DNA of 64,000 bases from NCBI RefSeq assembly GCF_003858635.1, contig NZ_RQJO01000007.1, forward strand, positions 249,941 through 313,940, given 5' to 3'. The DNA comes from Larkinella rosea. GTDB taxonomy: Bacteria; Bacteroidota; Bacteroidia; Cytophagales; Spirosomataceae. Below are positions 60,553-64,000 of this stretch, piece after piece. A program made the translations under genes and the position numbers. The notes under the pieces were generated by a model. The model was not told the origin of the DNA, did no database searches, and saw only the letters and a program-made list of their open reading frames with translations. The first letter of the stretch is position 1. Each line of letters starts with the position of its first letter.

Positions 60553-62319
60553 GTGCCTGTGAATTCGGAAACCAAGAGCGGTCAGATTTTTGACTGGATT
60601 ACGCTGCGACGGCTTTATGCGTTTGTAAAACCGTACCAACTGCATTTTTACGGCCTCATTTTCATTATCGTGCTAAGTGCCCTATTGGCACCGGTGGGCC
60701 CGTTACTGATTCGGTATACCATCGATACCAAAATTGCCGCCGGTGATTACCCGGGTTTGACCAATATGCTGATTCTGATGATCGGTGTGCTGGTTTTACA
60801 GGGAATCATTCAATTTTTCAATACCTATTTATCGGGCTGGCTGGGGCAGAATGTCATTCGCGATATTCGGGTTCAGCTGTACCAGAAAGTGCTGAGGCTG
60901 CGATTGAAGTTTTTTGACAATACGCCGATTGGCCGCTTGGTAACCCGCACCATTTCCGACGTCGAAACGCTTTCCGACGTATTCAGTGAAGGAATGGCGG
61001 CTATTGTGGGCGATATTCTGCAGCTGGTGCTGATCATCGCCGTCATGTTTTACACGGACTGGCGGCTATCGGCTATCAGCTTGTCGATGATTCCGTTGAT
61101 GTTATTGAGTACCTACATTTTCAAGGAAAAGATAAAAGTGTCGTTCAATGAAGTCCGGACGGCGGTTGCCAATCTCAACTCGTTTGTGCAGGAGCACATT
61201 ACCGGCATGAACATCGTGCAGATTTTTGGGAGTGAAAAGATTGAAGCCGAGAAGTTTAATCAAATTAACGACGAACACCGCAAGGCCAACATTCGCTCGA
61301 TCTGGTATTATTCGGTCTATTATCCGGTTGCGGATATTCTATCGGCGGCAGCCACCGGATTGGTGGTTTGGTACGGAGCGAAAGAGATTCTGAATCAGGA
61401 AATTACGTACGGAACGGTGACGGCATTCATCATGTTCATCAACCTGTTTTTCCGACCGATCCGGATGCTGGCCGACCGTTTCAATACGCTGCAAATGGGT
61501 ATTGTCAGCACCGACCGCATTCTGAAATTGCTGGATAGCGATGATTTTACGCCCGATACCGGCACCTACGCGCCGACAACCTGGCGGGGAAATGTCGAGT
61601 TCAAGAATGTCTGGTTTGCTTATAATGGCGAAGAATACGTATTAAGGGACATTAACTTTTCGGTCAAAGAAGGCGAAACCGTGGCATTTGTGGGCGCAAC
61701 CGGTGCCGGCAAATCTTCCATTATCAATTTGTTAGGGCGGTTTTACGACGTTAACAAGGGCGAAATTCGCATTGATGGCGTGGAGGTTCACAACTACAAA
61801 CTGGAAGCCTTACGCAAAAGCATTGGCGTCGTTTTACAGGATGTATTTCTGTTTTCGGATACGATTGAAAATAACATTACGCTGGGGAATAAAACCATCA
61901 GCCGCGAACGGATTATTGAAGCCGCTAAACTGGTGGGCGTTCACGACTTCATTGAACGGTTGCCGGGCGGTTATGATTACAACGTGATGGAACGCGGATC
62001 GACGCTTTCAGTTGGCCAGCGGCAGTTGATTTCGTTCGTTCGCGCGATGGTTCATGACCCGCGCATCATGGTGCTGGATGAAGCCACTTCGTCGGTCGAT
62101 ACCGAAACCGAAGGATTGATTCAGGATGCGATTGGAAAACTGATGAAAGGCCGCACTGCCATTGTCATTGCCCACCGACTTTCGACCATCCGCGAAGCCC
62201 ACAAAATTATTGTCGTCGACAAAGGCCGGATTGTGGAGCAGGGGACGCACGACGAACTGCTCCAATTGGAGGGTTTCTACGCGAATCTGTACCGGATGCA
62301 GTATAAGGAAATGGTTTAG
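60553..62319 (+). CDS. MsbA-like ABC transporter, fused permease and ATPase
   Basis: 588 aa from a GTG at 60553; no upstream ATG is available. Exporter half-transporter with six membrane helices (about 30-320) and an ATP-binding domain (about 350-588). Walker A FVGATGAGKSSII, Q-loop VLQDVFLFSD, signature LSVGQRQLISFVRAM, Walker B IMVLDEATSSVDTET and H-loop IVIAHRLSTI are intact, so it should be active as a homodimer. The substrate may be a lipid or drug; the family cannot be narrowed. It stands alone on the plus strand. Confidence 0.95.
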   Translation: MPVNSETKSGQIFDWITLRRLYAFVKPYQLHFYGLIFIIVLSALLAPVGPLLIRYTIDTKIAAGDYPGLTNMLILMIGVLVLQGIIQFFNTYLSGWLGQNVIRDIRVQLYQKVLRLRLKFFDNTPIGRLVTRTISDVETLSDVFSEGMAAIVGDILQLVLIIAVMFYTDWRLSAISLSMIPLMLLSTYIFKEKIKVSFNEVRTAVANLNSFVQEHITGMNIVQIFGSEKIEAEKFNQINDEHRKANIRSIWYYSVYYPVADILSAAATGLVVWYGAKEILNQEITYGTVTAFIMFINLFFRPIRMLADRFNTLQMGIVSTDRILKLLDSDDFTPDTGTYAPTTWRGNVEFKNVWFAYNGEEYVLRDINFSVKEGETVAFVGATGAGKSSIINLLGRFYDVNKGEIRIDGVEVHNYKLEALRKSIGVVLQDVFLFSDTIENNITLGNKTISRERIIEAAKLVGVHDFIERLPGGYDYNVMERGSTLSVGQRQLISFVRAMVHDPRIMVLDEATSSVDTETEGLIQDAIGKLMKGRTAIVIAHRLSTIREAHKIIVVDKGRIVEQGTHDELLQLEGFYANLYRMQYKEMV

Positions 62320-62322
62320 GTT

Positions 62323-62388
62323 AAATGAACAATAAACAATGGATTGTCGAATTTATCTTTGACACCTTTCATTATTCATTGTTCATTA
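62323..62388. repeat. Inverted-repeat element (aaatgaacaatgaa family), copy 2
   Basis: aaatgaacaataaacaatg (62323-62341) pairs with cattattcattgttcatta (62370-62388) with three mismatches. It lies between the convergent ABC transporter and acidic protein genes and supplies the stop codon of the latter (62386-62388). Confidence 0.75.
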
Positions 62389-62655
62389 TTTCCTAGGTTC
62401 TGCTCCCGCCAGTGCGTAGGCAATTTTTTCGTTCAGATTATCGTCATTGGCCGGATCGTCGGTTTGCTGCGACGGAATTCGCCCAATAGCTGTTTGGCTG
62501 GGTTCCAGTTCCGTTTCCTCTTCGCTGGGAGTTGGCCCGGTTTGATCAATAATCTCTTCGTCTGAATTCGGATCATTGTCCATTCCCGACGGAATATCCC
62601 GCAACGGTTCTTTATCGCTGACCGAATGCCGGTTCGGATTTTGTGACGGTGTCAT
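62386..62655 (-). CDS. Small acidic hypothetical protein
   Basis: 89 aa from ATG 62653-62655 (MTPSQNPNRHSVSDKEP); a longer frame to 62733 begins inside a terminator. The protein is rich in Asp, Glu, Pro, Ser and Thr throughout (NDPNSDEEIIDQTGPTPSEE), with a more ordered end (NLNEKIAYALAGAEPRK). It looks disordered, without signal or membrane segment. The family is unknown. The stop codon is within an inverted repeat. It lies downstream of the PBP gene, separated by a terminator, so it may be a separately made small protein. Confidence 0.6.
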   Translation of the reverse strand: MTPSQNPNRHSVSDKEPLRDIPSGMDNDPNSDEEIIDQTGPTPSEEETELEPSQTAIGRIPSQQTDDPANDDNLNEKIAYALAGAEPRK

Positions 62656-62720
62656 GAGCGTAACTCGATGGTATCCGGCTATAACTCGCGCGTTGGTGGT
62701 GTTGTTTTCATAAACCGCCA

Positions 62721-62752
62721 AAAAAAAGGCCAACCAGTTTAGGTTGACCTTT
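62721..62752 (-). terminator. Rho-independent terminator of the PBP gene
   Basis: On the minus strand AAAGGTCAACC and GGTTGGCCTTT pair around a short loop, followed by a run of T reaching about 62718. It lies 4 bp after the PBP stop codon. Confidence 0.85.
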
Positions 62753-62756
62753 TATG

Positions 62757-64000
62757 TCATCGGAAAGGTTGCGCTCGTTGTGTCGTGTCGGCCGGTTCAA
62801 TCTGCTCAGGAGCAGCCGGTTGCTGAAAGAGTGAATCCGGTGGAATTTCAACGTCCGTCGAATCGGATTCCATATCACTCTCGTCATCGTCGCCACCGGG
62901 GCAACCCAGATAATCCTTCGTTATTTTAACCGTTGGCTTGTTAAAGGGCCCCTGGTATAGTTTCAGATCCTTGTCTTTGTAGACCAGTTCCAGAAACCGC
63001 CCGACCAGCGGTAAGGCGGTTTTGGCCCCTTCGCCCATGTCGGTCGATCGAAAGTGGATGCTGCGATCGTCACCACCAACCCAGGCACCCACTACCAGAT
63101 CGCGGGTGACGCCCATGAACCAGCCGTCGGAATTGTTGGAAGTCGTACCGGTTTTTCCGCCTACCTGATTACGGTTTTTGAACAGATCGTACGACCATAA
63201 GTTCTGCGATGTGCCGCCCGACTCTTCCAGGCCTCCGCGCAACATGTGCAGCATCAGGAACGCCGATTCTTCGCGAATGGCCTGTTTCTTTTCCGGTACA
63301 AACTCTTCAATGACATTTCCGCTCCGGTCTTCGATTCGGGTGACCAGTAACGGCTGGGTGTGAACGCCATTGTTCGCAAATGAGCAGTAGGCCGAAACCA
63401 TTTCGTACAATGACACATCCGAAGAGCCCAGACCGACGGACGGAACAGCCGCCAACGGGCTTTCAATACCCAGGCGATGCGCGTATTCGACGACCCGTTG
63501 CGGAGTAGCTACGTCATTCGTCAGCTGAGCTGTTACGGAATTGATCGACCGCGCCATCGCCCGGCGAAGTGTCATATTCGAGTATGAAAATGTACCTGCC
63601 GAGTTTTTGGGTGCCCAGAAGTCTTCTTCGCCTTTTTCGTTGATGTATTCCTTCCGGAATGGCTCATCGCGTCGACGGTCGCAGGGCCCCAAATTGATCG
63701 TGGAATCGTCGATAACGGTTGCGTATACGAACGGTTTGAAAGTAGAACCGGGCTGCCGTTTTCCCTGCCGGACGTGGTCGAACTGGAAAAATTCGTAATC
63801 AAGGCCGCCCACCCAGGTGCGAATAAAACCGGTATGCGGGTCCATTGCGACCAAACCGGCCTGCAAAAAGCGTTTATAGTAGGCGATGGAGTCCATGGGC
63901 GTCATGTATTTCTTTTTCGGCCCATTCCAGGAGAAAACCGTCATGCTGTCCTTCTTCACCTTCATGTAGTAATTGATCGAATCCGGCTGAGCAGGGTATT
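62757..64000 (-). CDS. Class A penicillin-binding protein (1A type), C-terminal part, cut by right window edge
   Basis: The frame is open from the stop at 62757 to base 64000, so the N-terminal glycosyltransferase domain lies outside the window; an internal ATG at 63965 is not the start. The visible part is the transpeptidase domain, with active-site Ser in QPGSTFKPFVYA, SxN in ARSINSV and KTG in GGKTGTTSNNSDGWFMG. It cross-links peptidoglycan in the periplasm. The C-terminal tail (GGDDDESDMESDSTDVEIPP) is acidic and Pro/Gln-rich, probably disordered. A terminator follows. Confidence 0.93.
   Translation of the reverse strand, partial: YPAQPDSINYYMKVKKDSMTVFSWNGPKKKYMTPMDSIAYYKRFLQAGLVAMDPHTGFIRTWVGGLDYEFFQFDHVRQGKRQPGSTFKPFVYATVIDDSTINLGPCDRRRDEPFRKEYINEKGEEDFWAPKNSAGTFSYSNMTLRRAMARSINSVTAQLTNDVATPQRVVEYAHRLGIESPLAAVPSVGLGSSDVSLYEMVSAYCSFANNGVHTQPLLVTRIEDRSGNVIEEFVPEKKQAIREESAFLMLHMLRGGLEESGGTSQNLWSYDLFKNRNQVGGKTGTTSNNSDGWFMGVTRDLVVGAWVGGDDRSIHFRSTDMGEGAKTALPLVGRFLELVYKDKDLKLYQGPFNKPTVKITKDYLGCPGGDDDESDMESDSTDVEIPPDSLFQQPAAPEQIEPADTTQRAQPFR

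Overview
The window looks like a chromosomal segment of a Cytophagales bacterium (phylum Bacteroidota), most like the Spirosoma/Larkinella group. The evidence is CarboxypepD_reg-type TonB receptors, one paired with a DUF4249 lipoprotein, Bacteroidota-type promoters (TAnnTTTG) in front of several genes, 2TM-domain and OsmC genes, and moderate GC. I see no rRNA, tRNA, CRISPR array, prophage or insertion sequence. Genes are dense, mostly in long minus-strand runs up to about 40 kb and mostly plus-strand from 41.7 to 52.5 kb.

Layout. 1-9 kb: a TonB receptor cut by the left edge, a six-helix membrane protein, a MoxR ATPase, two parvulin foldases (one SurA-like, one a lipoprotein) and a small lipoprotein whose frame breaks at an A8 tract. 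9-10.4 kb: agmatine deiminase with a coupled small protein; N-carbamoylputrescine amidase, the next step to putrescine, lies at 19-20 kb. 10.4-13.7 kb: a large exported LRR-TPR protein. 13.7-17.3 kb: an unassigned four-gene cluster with a membrane-anchored Ppx/GppA-like protein and coiled-coil partners. 20-24.7 kb: a GT9 glycosyltransferase and a DUF4249/TonB receptor pair. 24.9-28.9 kb: PolX, thymidylate synthase, OsmC.

28.8-40.1 kb is a minus-strand sulfate assimilation locus: siroheme synthesis (two genes), sulfite reductase, CysN, CysD, an Fe-S type APS/PAPS reductase, MetZ and a TauE/SafE permease. It is interrupted by a Gfo/Idh oxidoreductase and an AT-rich UPF0175/PIN pair. 40.3-44.3 kb: a subtilase, then a cupredoxin coupled to a beta-propeller protein. 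44.5-52.5 kb: LeuS, ExoIII, DUF29, PnuC-NadR (NAD salvage), a DnaQ-like exonuclease and fumarase C. 52.6-64 kb: a GNAT-nitrilase fusion, threonine aldolase, a small barrel protein, a sterol-desaturase-family enzyme, M19 dipeptidase, DUF4126, an MsbA-like ABC transporter and a class A PBP cut by the right edge.

The most unusual signal is not a gene. At least 15 intergenic gaps, mostly 50-115 bp between co-directional genes, are filled almost completely by imperfect inverted repeats whose arms are built from short iterated units of about 7-9 bp. Several unrelated sequence families share this architecture. One family occurs three times and others twice. Many begin at the upstream stop codon or supply it, and one lies inside a gene, where its right arm encodes the signal peptide.
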